From Cupriavidus pinatubonensis (GTDB lineage: Bacteria; Pseudomonadota; Gammaproteobacteria; Burkholderiales; Burkholderiaceae): DNA of 64,000 bases. Every line of letters begins with the position of its first letter. Within the stretch, counting starts at the first letter, position 1. Below are positions 52,362 to 60,423 of the stretch, piece after piece. The stretch is from the NCBI RefSeq assembly GCF_019602855.1, contig NZ_CP080767.1:1798001-1862000 (forward strand), given 5' to 3'. The translations under genes and the position numbers were made by a program. The notes under the pieces are model-generated. The model was given only the letters and a program-made list of their open reading frames with translations. It was not told the DNA's origin and did no database searches.

Positions 52362-53893
52362 CCCACGTCCTGCTGCTTCCCATCCTTGTGCCGATGTTCG
52401 CCGGTGCACTGCTGACCGCCATGCCTATGCACAGGCTGCGCGCGCAGCGCGTGGTGTGCATGGCCGCCACGCTGCTGCTGGTACCGGTTGCCGGGCTGCT
52501 TGGGGACCAGGCCGCGGGCGGCAGCATCGCCGTCTACGCGCTCGGCAACTGGCAGGCGCCGTTCGGCATCGTCCTGCAACTCGACCGTCTTGGCGCGATG
52601 ATGCTGGGGCTGACCGCGCTGCTGGCACCGGCGGCGCTCGCAGCTGCAGGGCCGGAACTCGTGCGTGCGGGCCGCCATTTCCACGCCTTGTTTCAGTTCC
52701 AGCTCATGGGACTGAACGGCGCGTTCCTGGCCGGCGACCTGTTCAATCTGTTCGTGTTCTTCGAAATCCTGCTGATCGCTTCGTACGCGCTGCTGATCCA
52801 CGGCGCAGGGCGCGACCGCATCGGCGCGGGACTGCACTACGTGTTGCTGAACCTTGTGGCATCGTCGTTCTTTCTCGTCGCCATCGGCATGCTGTACGGG
52901 CTGACCGGAACACTAAACCTCGCGCATATAGGCTTGCGTTTGCAGGGCCTGCCGGCCTCAGATTTGCCGCTGGCGGTGGCCGCGGGTGTCATGCTGATGC
53001 TGGTATTCGGACTCAAGGCTGCCTTCTTTCCACTGTACTTCTGGCTGCCGCGTGCGTATGCGCAGACCGCGGGGCCGGTGGCGGCGCTGTTCGCGGTGAT
53101 GACAAAAGTCGGCCTGTACGCGATCCTGCGCTGTGACGCACTGGTCTTCGGCGCCGGGCAAGGACTGCTCGCGCCATTCATGCAGACATGGTTGCCGGTG
53201 CTGGCGCTGGCGACGCTGGCAGTGGGCGCCATCGGCGCACTGGCAGCCACCAGCCTGCGTGCGCTGACCAGCTACCTTGTGCTCGCCTCCGTTGGACTGC
53301 TCGGCATTGCCGTCGCCATGCAGACGCCCGTCGCCTGGGCCGCTGCCCTGTACTACCTGCTTAGCACGACACTATGCACGGCGGCGCTGTTCCTGCTGGC
53401 TGACGCGCTGGAGCCCCCGCATGCGGACGGGCAGGTGTCGATGGTGGCCGGCACGCGGCTCGCTGGTCTGCTTTACCTGACCGGCGCGGTGGTGGCGGTG
53501 GGCCTGCCGCCGCTGTCGGGCTTCCTCGGCAAGGTCATGATCCTGCGCGCCGTACCGACCGACAGTGCCATCGTCTACTGGCCTGCCATCCTGGCATCCG
53601 GACTGGTGTTGCTGGTGGCTGCGTCGCGCACAGGCACGCGCCTGCTGTGGCGCCTGCCGCACGATGGCAGCCACCCGTCGCAGGATGCCGCCGTGCCAGC
53701 GCGCGTCCGCTCACGCCCCGAAGGCCGCAAGCTTGCCTGCAGCGCGTTCCTGCTGGCCTGCAACGTCATGCTGACGGCATTTGCCGCGCCGGTAAGCGCC
53801 TATGTCGGACAGGCAGCCGTCCAACTGCAGGATCGCACTGCTTACGTTCGCGCCGTGCTGCCAGCCGGCGTTCCGGAAACGGCGGAGAGGTAG
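52358..53893 (+). CDS. mrpD: Mrp/Pha antiporter subunit D
   Basis: 511 residues from GTG, which overlaps the subunit C stop; CGGAGG precedes it. It has about 14 transmembrane helices with proton-translocating (Proton_antipo_M) motifs FQFQLMGLNGAFLAGDLFNLFVFFEILLIASYALLIHG and GLKAAFFPLYFWLPRAYAQT. It is the second NuoN/M/L-like channel of the complex. The C-terminus carries an extra soluble stretch (about 410-460), common in beta-proteobacterial copies. Confidence 0.92.
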   Translation: MTHVLLLPILVPMFAGALLTAMPMHRLRAQRVVCMAATLLLVPVAGLLGDQAAGGSIAVYALGNWQAPFGIVLQLDRLGAMMLGLTALLAPAALAAAGPELVRAGRHFHALFQFQLMGLNGAFLAGDLFNLFVFFEILLIASYALLIHGAGRDRIGAGLHYVLLNLVASSFFLVAIGMLYGLTGTLNLAHIGLRLQGLPASDLPLAVAAGVMLMLVFGLKAAFFPLYFWLPRAYAQTAGPVAALFAVMTKVGLYAILRCDALVFGAGQGLLAPFMQTWLPVLALATLAVGAIGALAATSLRALTSYLVLASVGLLGIAVAMQTPVAWAAALYYLLSTTLCTAALFLLADALEPPHADGQVSMVAGTRLAGLLYLTGAVVAVGLPPLSGFLGKVMILRAVPTDSAIVYWPAILASGLVLLVAASRTGTRLLWRLPHDGSHPSQDAAVPARVRSRPEGRKLACSAFLLACNVMLTAFAAPVSAYVGQAAVQLQDRTAYVRAVLPAGVPETAER

Positions 53894-53897
53894 GTCA

Positions 53898-54401
53898 ATG
53901 CTCGCGCGCCAGTTCCCGCATCCATGGCTGAGCCTGATCCTGCTGCTGATGTGGCTGATGCTGTCCAACAGCGTGGCGCCGGCACACTGGCTGCTTGGCG
54001 CATTCCTGGGCTGGGGGCTGGGACGGCTCGCGGACCTGTGGCTCGTGCTCGGGCCATTCCGGCTGTCGCGCCCGGACCTGATGCTGCGGCTGGCCGTGCA
54101 TGTGCTGATCGACATCGTGGTCGCCAATGTGGAAGTGGCGATCCTCGTGCTGGGCCGCACGGCGCGGCTGCGGCCCGCATTCATTGTCGTACCGCTCGAT
54201 GTCGAGCATGAACTTGCGACCACTGCACTGATCAGCATCGTCTCGCTGAGCCCCGGCACACTGTGCGCGGAACTCAGCGACGATCGCCGCAGCCTGCTGG
54301 TGCACGTGCTGGACCTCGACGACGAAGCCGCCCTGGTCGAACGCATCAAGTCGCGCTATGAAGTGCCATTGAAGGAGATCTTCCTGTGCTTGCCCTCGTG
54401 A
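53898..54401 (+). CDS. mrpE: Mrp/Pha antiporter subunit E
   Basis: 167 residues. Hydrophobic N-terminal segments (LSLILLLMWLMLSNSVAPAHWLLGAFLGWGLG) are followed by the conserved cytosolic region with RPAFIVVPLD, ISIVSLSPGTL and VHVLDLDDE. The ATG is 4 bp after the subunit D stop. The family role is assembly and activity of the antiporter; it has no known separate transport function. Confidence 0.9.
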   Translation: MLARQFPHPWLSLILLLMWLMLSNSVAPAHWLLGAFLGWGLGRLADLWLVLGPFRLSRPDLMLRLAVHVLIDIVVANVEVAILVLGRTARLRPAFIVVPLDVEHELATTALISIVSLSPGTLCAELSDDRRSLLVHVLDLDDEAALVERIKSRYEVPLKEIFLCLPS

Positions 54402-54658
54402 TACCGGTCTGCCTGGCGATCCTGGGCCTGGCGTTCCTGCTGACCTTCGTGCGCCTGGTGCGCGGCCCCGCGCTGGTGGACCGCATCGTCGCGCTGGACA
54501 CGCTCAATATCAACGCTATCGCGGTAATCGTCGTGCTCGGCATCAGCCTGCGCTCGGCGATGTTCTTCGAGGCAGCGCTGCTGATCGCGTTGACGGGCTT
54601 CGTCGGCACCGTTGCGTTGACCAAGTACCTGCAGCGCGGCGACATCATCGAGTACTAG
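54386..54658 (+). CDS. mrpF: Mrp/Pha antiporter subunit F
   Basis: 90 residues with three helices; the signature is FVRLVRGPALVDRIVALDTLNINAIAVIVV. It starts at GTG with GAAGGAG 9 nt upstream, overlapping the end of subunit E by 16 bp. The overlap and ribosome site inside the upstream gene indicate coupled translation. Confidence 0.92.
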   Translation: MLALVIPVCLAILGLAFLLTFVRLVRGPALVDRIVALDTLNINAIAVIVVLGISLRSAMFFEAALLIALTGFVGTVALTKYLQRGDIIEY

Positions 54659-54684
54659 CCATGCCTGCAAGCGGAAGCGTTCCG

Positions 54685-55083
54685 ATGAGCACGATCGCCG
54701 AACTTGCCGTCTGCGTACTGCTCCTGACTGGCAGCCTGTTCACGCTGGTCGGCGCCATCGGCCTGTTCCGGCTGCCGGACGTCTTCATGCGGCTGCACGG
54801 GCCGACCAAATCGACCACGCTCGGCGTGGGCGGCGTGGTGGTGGCATCGGTGGTGTATTTCAGTTGCCAGGGGCAGGGTGCCAGCGTGCACGAACTGCTG
54901 GTGACGGCCTTCCTGTTCCTGACCGCGCCGATCAGCGCGCACATGCTGGCCAAGGCAGCCATCCAGCGGCAGTTGCCGGTGGATCCACGCACGCGTGGTG
55001 GACCATGGGCTGCCGTGGGGCGAGTTCAGGCGGAGGACATGCAGGCGGCAAACGTAAATGCTGGCGAGCAGGCAGACAGTTAG
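54685..55083 (+). CDS. mrpG: Mrp/Pha antiporter subunit G
   Basis: 132 residues from the ATG preceded by GGAAG; an ATG 24 bp earlier (54661) is also possible but lacks a ribosome site. Three helices carry the conserved GAIGLFRLPDVFMRLHGPTKSTTLGVGG. The soluble C-terminal tail (VDPRTRGGPWAAVGRVQAED) is longer than in short MrpG proteins. It closes the antiporter operon; the beta-lactamase gene follows on the same strand. Confidence 0.9.
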   Translation: MSTIAELAVCVLLLTGSLFTLVGAIGLFRLPDVFMRLHGPTKSTTLGVGGVVVASVVYFSCQGQGASVHELLVTAFLFLTAPISAHMLAKAAIQRQLPVDPRTRGGPWAAVGRVQAEDMQAANVNAGEQADS

Positions 55084-55114
55084 AATGCCCGGCTGGCATT
55101 CACCGTCGCTTCCC

Positions 55115-55996
55115 ATGCTCCCTTCAAGAACCCGCCGCACCTTGCTTTTGGCCGCCGCCGCGGCTCCGTTTGCCTCCGCCTGCGCCAGTTCGGCGCGCTC
55201 CACCACGCCTGACGCCGAATCGAGACTGGCCGCGCTGGAGCGCAGTGCCGGCGGCCGCCTTGGCGTATTCGCGCGCCACACCGGCGATGGCCGCCAGGTA
55301 CGGCATCGCGCCGAGGAGCGCTTCCCGTTTTGCAGCACGTTCAAGGTGATACTCGCCGGCGCTGTCCTGCAGCGCAGCGCAGGCGCGCCCGGCCTGCTCG
55401 ATGAGCATGTCCGCTACACGCGCCAGGACCTGGTTGCCTATTCCCCCATTACGGAGAAGCGTGTCGCGGACGGCATGACCATCGCCCAGTTGTGCGCCGC
55501 TGCGATCCAATACAGCGACAACGGCGCCGCTAACCTGCTGATGCACCGTCTCGGCGGCCCCGCTGCCGTGACCGGATTCGCGCGCTCCATCGGCGACCAG
55601 ACCTTCCGGCTCGACCGCTGGGAAACCGAACTGAATACCGCGATTCCCGGCGATCCGCGCGATACTTCAACGCCTGCCGCCATGGCAGCCAGCCTGCAGG
55701 CGCTGGCGCTCGACGGCGCCTTGCCCCCAGTACAGCGCAATCAATTGCAGGCATGGCTGCGCGGCAATACGACCGGCGCAGCGCGCATCCAGGCAGGAAT
55801 GCCCGCCGGCTGGCAGATCGGCGACAAGACCGGCAGCGGCGACTATGGCACGACCAACGACATCGCCGTGTTGTGGCCCCTGGCGGGCGCGCCGATCGTG
55901 GTTGCTATCTATTTCACGCAAGCCGCCCCGGATGCGAAGTGGAGCAATGAAACGATCGCCAGCGCGGCGCGCATCGCGCTCTCCGCGCTGGGCTGA
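55115..55996 (+). CDS. class A beta-lactamase
   Basis: 293 residues. All class A motifs are intact: Ser74 in CSTFK (Ambler S70 preceded by C69), YSDN at 133-136 (SDN loop), ETELN with the general base Glu170 (Ambler E166), and DKTGSGDYGTTND (KTG). KTGSGDYGTTNDIAVLWP closely resembles the CTX-M/PenA branch, so hydrolysis of penicillins and perhaps cephalosporins is expected. The N-terminus has a twin-Arg (RTRRTLLL) and a possible lipobox ending at Cys23, so export may be by Tat and the enzyme may be membrane-anchored. A TAGAAT -10-like box (55081) suggests its own promoter. No ampR-type gene is adjacent. Confidence 0.9.
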   Translation: MLPSRTRRTLLLAAAAAPFASACASSARSTTPDAESRLAALERSAGGRLGVFARHTGDGRQVRHRAEERFPFCSTFKVILAGAVLQRSAGAPGLLDEHVRYTRQDLVAYSPITEKRVADGMTIAQLCAAAIQYSDNGAANLLMHRLGGPAAVTGFARSIGDQTFRLDRWETELNTAIPGDPRDTSTPAAMAASLQALALDGALPPVQRNQLQAWLRGNTTGAARIQAGMPAGWQIGDKTGSGDYGTTNDIAVLWPLAGAPIVVAIYFTQAAPDAKWSNETIASAARIALSALG

Positions 55997-56097
55997 AATC
56001 GTCAGGCAGTTGGTTGCACATACGGCGTAGAGTCGGCAAGTGCGCCGAACTACGGATACATCACTTTTTCCGTCATCTTTCAAGGTCATGCTTCAGA

Positions 56098-56184
56098 ACC
56101 CCTGAGGGGTGACGATAACGCGAGGGCCAACACCCTGGTGTCCACGAATGACGAGCCGCTGAAAACCAGCACCGTACCCCGGTG
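56098..56184 (+). other. cluster of three short hairpins upstream of the chemoreceptor gene
   Basis: ACCCC-tga-GGGGT (56098-56110), ACAC-cctg-GTGT (56130-56141) and CACCG-taccc-CGGTG (56170-56184) occur within 90 bp of the 286-bp region between the beta-lactamase and chemoreceptor genes. It could be a structured 5' leader. I could not match it to a known riboswitch class, and short stems are common in GC-rich DNA. Confidence 0.3.
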
Positions 56185-56282
56185 CGATGCGGCTGCCGTG
56201 GTCTGAAGTCACGGGCGGGCGGGTGCCTCACGGCATCCACCGCAATAGATGCAGATACGGTTCAAGTGGAGAGATTTCAGGT

Positions 56283-57857
56283 ATGTTGAATTCGTTCAAG
56301 CGCGTGCGCATCGGCACGCGGCTGGCGGCGGCGTTTTCGCTCAGTGTGTTTATGTTGCTGGTGATTGCCGTGGTGGCGTTGCAGAAGATGGCCACCATGG
56401 ACGCCAATACGCAACTCATCGTATCGGACCTGAACAACAAGATCCTCGAGTTCCATGGACTGAAGGATCGCGCGGCCCATACAGCCATCATTCTGCGCGA
56501 CCTGGCGCTGGCGCCGGACGCGACCAAGGTGGAGAAGGGCGTTGCCAGGATCGCAGCGCTGCGTGCCGTCAACGAAGAGAAGATCCGAGGCATGGCGAAC
56601 ATCTTCTACACCGACAAGGGCAAGGCGCTGTACAAGGACCTCGCGGCGGCCGATACGCGCTACTGGTCGCGCGTGGCGATCGTGATCGATGGCGTGCGTG
56701 CCGGCGATGCGGAGAAGGCGCGCGCCGAGCTCAACGGTGAACTGTCTGCCGCGCAAGCGAGCTACTTCGCGCCGCTGGATGCCCTGATGGAAGTGGGCAA
56801 GGCCGTCAGCGCGAAGGAATCGGCGGAGGCGAACGAGGCCTACCGTTCGGCGAAGGTGTGGCTGCTCAGCGTGCTGGCGATCGCGGTGCTCGCGGCCGTG
56901 GTGTCGGCCGTGCGCATCACGCGCTCCGTGACGCGGCCGGTGGCTGATGCCGTAAAGGCGGCCCAGGCACTCGCGCAGGGCGATCTGTCCTATCCCGTCA
57001 CGGCGACCAGCCACGACGAAATCGGCGAGATGATGCAGGCGCTGGAACGCGCGTTCACGCAGCTACGCACGCTGGTGGTAAACATCCAGGTTGCGTCGGG
57101 CTCGGTCGACAGCGCCGCGCATGAAATCGCGCAAGGCAACACCGACCTGTCCCAGCGCACCGAGCAGCAGGCGGCTTCGCTGCAGGAAACCGCGGCCTCG
57201 ATGGAGGAACTGACTTCGACCGTCACGCAGAACGCGGGCAACGCACGCGCTGCGCGCAAGCAGGCGCAGGACGCGATGGGCGTGGCCGACAATGGCGCGG
57301 CGACGGTGCGCGGTGTGGTGGAGGTCATGCAAGGCATTTCGACTGCGGCGACGCGCATGGCCGACATCATCGGCGCGGTGGAAGGCATCGCGTTCCAGAC
57401 CAATATCCTTGCGCTGAACGCCGCTGTGGAAGCGGCGCGTGCCGGCGAACAGGGGCGCGGATTCGCGGTCGTGGCGGGCGAGGTGCGCACGCTCGCGCAG
57501 CGCTCGTCCGGTGCGGCGAAGGAGATCCGCGAACTGATCTCGTCGTCGCTGCAGCAGGTGGAAGCCGGTACCGGGCGCGTGGCGCAGGCCGGCGAAGCGA
57601 TGGACAGCATCGTCATGGCGGTACGTCAGGTGACCACGCTGATCGAGGAAATCGCCGAGGCGAGCGACGAGCAGTCGACCGGCATCGAGCAGGTCAACCA
57701 GGCCGTCGCGCAGATGGATCAGGCCACGCAGCAGAATGCGGCGCTGGTCGAGCAGGCGGCCGCGGCAGCCGAGAGCCTGCGGGAACAGGCGTCGCGGCTG
57801 GTCGCGGATGCGGGCACGTTCCGTGTTGAGGCGGCGGGGGCCATCGGCTGGCGTTGA
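56283..57857 (+). CDS. methyl-accepting chemotaxis protein
   Basis: 524 residues. TM1 (about 14-35), a periplasmic four-helix-bundle sensor (4HB_MCP, about 36-190), TM2 (about 192-212), HAMP, and a cytoplasmic signalling domain with the hairpin tip GIAFQTNILALNAAVEAARAGEQGRGFAVVAGEVR (about 368). No CheR-binding pentapeptide is present; the protein ends GAIGWR. The ligand is unknown. GGAGA about 8 nt before the ATG supports this start over the longer frame. A 10-bp tandem repeat covers its stop codon. Confidence 0.93.
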   Translation: MLNSFKRVRIGTRLAAAFSLSVFMLLVIAVVALQKMATMDANTQLIVSDLNNKILEFHGLKDRAAHTAIILRDLALAPDATKVEKGVARIAALRAVNEEKIRGMANIFYTDKGKALYKDLAAADTRYWSRVAIVIDGVRAGDAEKARAELNGELSAAQASYFAPLDALMEVGKAVSAKESAEANEAYRSAKVWLLSVLAIAVLAAVVSAVRITRSVTRPVADAVKAAQALAQGDLSYPVTATSHDEIGEMMQALERAFTQLRTLVVNIQVASGSVDSAAHEIAQGNTDLSQRTEQQAASLQETAASMEELTSTVTQNAGNARAARKQAQDAMGVADNGAATVRGVVEVMQGISTAATRMADIIGAVEGIAFQTNILALNAAVEAARAGEQGRGFAVVAGEVRTLAQRSSGAAKEIRELISSSLQQVEAGTGRVAQAGEAMDSIVMAVRQVTTLIEEIAEASDEQSTGIEQVNQAVAQMDQATQQNAALVEQAAAAAESLREQASRLVADAGTFRVEAAGAIGWR

Positions 57858-57881
57858 TCGACGTTGATCGACGTTGATCGA
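57852..57881. repeat. tandem repeat, 10-bp unit x3, covering the chemoreceptor stop codon
   Basis: Three perfect copies of CGTTGATCGA in direct tandem. The first includes the TGA stop (57855-57857), and each later copy has the same TGA in a different frame. Unit length is near one helical turn. Confidence 0.9.
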
Positions 57882-57946
57882 CCATTACGCAGCACGGCCG
57901 TTTGCGCTACGCTCTCGGCTTCACTACGCCGAGGGAGCGCCAAGCC

Positions 57947-58405
57947 ATGGAATGCCGGCCGCTGTGCATCGATGACCTGGAACTGGTTTGCCGCCACCGT
58001 GAAGCGATGTTCCGCGAAGCGGGCCGCGATGCCTTGACGCTTGCCGCGATGCAGGACCCGTTCCGCGACTGGCTTCTGCCGCGACTTGCCGATGGCAGTT
58101 ACTTTGGCTGGGTGATGGAAGAGGGCGGCGCGCCGCTCGCGGGCATTGGCCTGATGGTCATTGAATGGCCGCCGCATCCCTCGCATCCGCTGCAGGACAA
58201 GCGCGGCTACATCCTCAATCTCTACGTTGATCCCAGCCACCGCGAGCGCGGCATCGGGCAAGCGCTGATGAACCGCGCCGAGGCCGAGTTTGCCGAGCGC
58301 GGCATCGCTTTTGCGGTCCTTCATGCCACGGAGATGGGGCAGCCGCTCTATGCGCGCATGGGCTGGAGCCCGACCACGGAGATGTCGAAACCCATTGCCG
58401 GATGA
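57947..58405 (+). CDS. GNAT-family N-acetyltransferase
   Basis: 152 residues. The acetyl-CoA-binding motif A is clear: YILNLYVDPSHRERGIGQALMNRAEAEFAERG, and the C-terminal YARMGWSPTTEM matches motif B. The ATG is chosen for GAGGGAG 8 nt upstream; a TTG start 45 bp earlier has no ribosome site. The acceptor is unknown. The gene lies between the chemoreceptor and the leuA leader with no evident functional tie. Confidence 0.87.
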   Translation: MECRPLCIDDLELVCRHREAMFREAGRDALTLAAMQDPFRDWLLPRLADGSYFGWVMEEGGAPLAGIGLMVIEWPPHPSHPLQDKRGYILNLYVDPSHRERGIGQALMNRAEAEFAERGIAFAVLHATEMGQPLYARMGWSPTTEMSKPIAG

Positions 58406-58438
58406 GCGGAAGTCCGGCCATCACACCGTAAATTTTCG

Positions 58439-58468
58439 TTCACGTTTTCCCAAAGCCTCTGCTAGAAT
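58439..58468 (+). promoter_or_regulatory. predicted leuA leader promoter
   Basis: TTCACG (58439-58444), an 18-bp spacer and TAGAAT (58463-58468). Transcription would begin near 58475, at or next to the leader-peptide ATG (58476), so the leader peptide would be translated from a nearly leaderless transcript. This agrees with its lack of a Shine-Dalgarno sequence. Confidence 0.5.
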
Positions 58469-58475
58469 CGACCGC

Positions 58476-58550
58476 ATGTCTTGCAAGCGCCTCACCTCCC
58501 TATCCCTGCGCCGCCTAGCCCTAGTGCTCGGCCGGGATCTGCTTGCCTAA
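58476..58550 (+). CDS. leuL: leucine-rich leader peptide of leuA (attenuator)
   Basis: 24 residues beginning MSCKRLTSLSLRRLALVLG, with eight Leu, five of them between residues 6 and 16-18, and three read by the codon CTA, rare in this GC-rich DNA. It lies 175 bp upstream of leuA. Leader peptides rich in the pathway's end product sense charged tRNA by ribosome stalling. Complementary segments within and after it (58530-58682) form the expected alternative structures. No family comparison was possible, so the call rests on composition, position and RNA pairing. Confidence 0.72.
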   Translation: MSCKRLTSLSLRRLALVLGRDLLA

Positions 58551-58682
58551 GCTCTCCGGCGCCTGAATCGAACGATTCGCAGCGCGCCTCCTGATTTCCC
58601 CCTGATCCCGGCCCACGAACCAGCCTTCGCCATGCGAGGGGCTGCAGGGGAAGTCACATTGCATTTGCCTGTTTGACTTCCC
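58530..58682 (+). promoter_or_regulatory. attenuator region of leuA with competing RNA stems
   Basis: Segment 1 GGCCGGGATC (58530-58539, inside the leader ORF) is a perfect complement of GATCCCGGCC (58604-58613). Adjacent segment 2 TTCCCCCTG (58596-58604) can pair with CAGGGGAA (58645-58652) with one bulge. Segment 3 GGGAAGTCA (58648-58656) pairs perfectly with segment 4 TGACTTCCC (58674-58682). Pairing 2:3 excludes 3:4, and 1:2 topologically disfavours 2:3. No T-run follows the 3:4 stem, so termination may be Rho-assisted or the switch may act otherwise. Confidence 0.6.
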
Positions 58683-58725
58683 GGCACGGCCCGCAGCGGA
58701 CCGTCCGGCACCGGATTCGTGGACC

Positions 58726-60396
58726 ATGATGATTGCCCAGCCCTCCGCCAAATACCAACCGTTCCCGCCCGTCGGCCTCACCGATCGCACCTGGCCGAAC
58801 CGCACGATTACCTCAGCGCCCATGTGGCTTTCGACCGACCTGAGGGACGGCAACCAGGCGTTGTTCGAGCCGATGAACGGCGAGCGCAAGATGCGTCTGT
58901 TCCAGGAACTCGTGCGCATCGGCTTCAAGGAAATCGAAGTCGGCTTCCCGTCGGCGTCGCAGACCGATTTCGACTTCATCCGCAAGCTGATCGATGAAAA
59001 CCTGATTCCCGACGACGTGACCATCATGGTCATCACGCAGTCGCGCGAGGAGCTGATCGACCGCACCGTGGAAGCACTGAAGGGTGCGAGCAAGGCTATC
59101 GTCCACGTCTACAACGCGGTTGCGCCGGCCTGGCGCCGAATCGTGTTCGGCATGAGCGTGCCCGAAGTGATGTCGCTCGTGCACCATCACATCGACTACC
59201 TGAAGACGCTGACCGACCAGCATCCTGAAACCAAGTGGACGTTGCAGTATTCGCCCGAGACCTTCAGCGCAGCCGAGCTCGAGGTGTCGCTGCAGGCGTG
59301 CCATACGGCCATCGAGGCATGGGGTGCAAGTGCCGACCGCCGCGTGATCATCAACCTGCCGACCACCGTCGAAAACGCGACGCCTAACGTATTTGCCGAC
59401 CAGATCGAATGGATGCACCGCCGTCTCGTGCCGCGCGAGCATATCGTGCTGTCCGTGCATCCGCATAACGACCGCGGCACCGGCGTGGCTGCCGCCGAAC
59501 TCGCGATGATGGCTGGCGCGGACCGCGTCGAAGGCTGCCTGTTCGGAAACGGCGAGCGCTGCGGCAACGTGGACATCGTCACGCTCGCCATGAACATGTA
59601 CACGCAGGGCGTGCATCCGAACCTCGATTTCTCCGACATCAACGCCGTGGCCCGGATTGCCGAAGAAGCGACGTCGATCCCCGTGCATCCGCGCCACCCC
59701 TATGCGGGCGACCTCGTGTTCACGGCGTTCTCGGGCTCGCACCAGGATGCGATCAAGAAGGGCTTTGCCGCACAGGATCCGAACGGCGTGTGGGAAGTGC
59801 CTTACCTGCCCATCGACCCGGCCGACCTCGGCCGCACCTATGACAGCGTGATCCGCGTGAACAGCCAGTCGGGCAAGGGTGGTATTGCGTTCATGCTCGA
59901 ACGCGAGCACGGCGTGGTGATGCCGCGCCGCATGCAGGTGGAATTCAGCGCGGTCGTGCAGCGGGCTACCGACGCGAGCGAGACCGAGATCAGCGGCCCG
60001 GAACTCTGGAAGCTGTTCGGGGAGACGTATCTCCCATCCGATGCATCGGGCCAGGGCATCGTCTACCACGCCTACAAGCTCGACGAGAGCGGGGAGGGCA
60101 TTGCGCTCGACGTGACGGTCGACGGCGTGCGCAAGACGCTGCACGGCAAGGGTAATGGCCCCATCGCAGCCGCAGTCCACGCGCTCGACCTGCGCATGCG
60201 CATTGATGCCTACGAAGAGCGCGCCACCGGCGCCGGTGCCGATGCACAGGCGATGGCCATCGTCGAAGCCGCGCTGGAAGGCGTGCCCGGCGCCAGCTTC
60301 GGTGTCGGCATGAGCCACAACATCGTGGAAGCGTCAGTGCAGGCTGTGATCAGCGTAGCGAACCGCCTGGTGCGCCAGCGCCGCTCACAGGCCTGA
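58726..60396 (+). CDS. leuA: 2-isopropylmalate synthase (type 2, long form)
   Basis: 556 residues. A TIM-barrel catalytic domain carries STDLRDGNQALFEPM (about 35-49), substrate and metal motif SVHPHNDRGTG (about 243) and GCLFGNGERCGNVD. The C-terminal ~120 residues form the LeuA dimer/regulatory domain that binds leucine (GMSHNIVEASVQAVISVANRL at the end). It condenses acetyl-CoA with 2-oxoisovalerate, the first step to leucine. The start is one of two adjacent ATGs with only a weak ribosome site. It is the only leucine-pathway gene here and is preceded by the leader peptide and attenuator. Confidence 0.95.
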   Translation: MMIAQPSAKYQPFPPVGLTDRTWPNRTITSAPMWLSTDLRDGNQALFEPMNGERKMRLFQELVRIGFKEIEVGFPSASQTDFDFIRKLIDENLIPDDVTIMVITQSREELIDRTVEALKGASKAIVHVYNAVAPAWRRIVFGMSVPEVMSLVHHHIDYLKTLTDQHPETKWTLQYSPETFSAAELEVSLQACHTAIEAWGASADRRVIINLPTTVENATPNVFADQIEWMHRRLVPREHIVLSVHPHNDRGTGVAAAELAMMAGADRVEGCLFGNGERCGNVDIVTLAMNMYTQGVHPNLDFSDINAVARIAEEATSIPVHPRHPYAGDLVFTAFSGSHQDAIKKGFAAQDPNGVWEVPYLPIDPADLGRTYDSVIRVNSQSGKGGIAFMLEREHGVVMPRRMQVEFSAVVQRATDASETEISGPELWKLFGETYLPSDASGQGIVYHAYKLDESGEGIALDVTVDGVRKTLHGKGNGPIAAAVHALDLRMRIDAYEERATGAGADAQAMAIVEAALEGVPGASFGVGMSHNIVEASVQAVISVANRLVRQRRSQA

Positions 60397-60423
60397 TTCC
60401 CCCGATTCTGGACCAGTCAATCC

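Noticed and set aside
54661..54684. Earlier ATG for antiporter subunit G
   Set aside because: It has no ribosome site, while the ATG at 54685 has GGAAG at proper spacing and gives the usual N-terminus; the earlier start cannot be excluded.
56098..56184. c-di-GMP (GEMM) or SAH riboswitch upstream of the chemoreceptor gene
   Set aside because: The conserved core sequences and loop motifs of these classes are not present; only short generic stems are seen.
58648..58682. Classical Rho-independent terminator before leuA
   Set aside because: The stem is perfect but no U-run follows, so I describe it only as part of an attenuator and not as a standard terminator.
58813..60318. 501-codon minus-strand frame opposite leuA
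   Set aside because: Entirely antisense to a complete LeuA with all motifs; His/Arg/Ala-rich composition.
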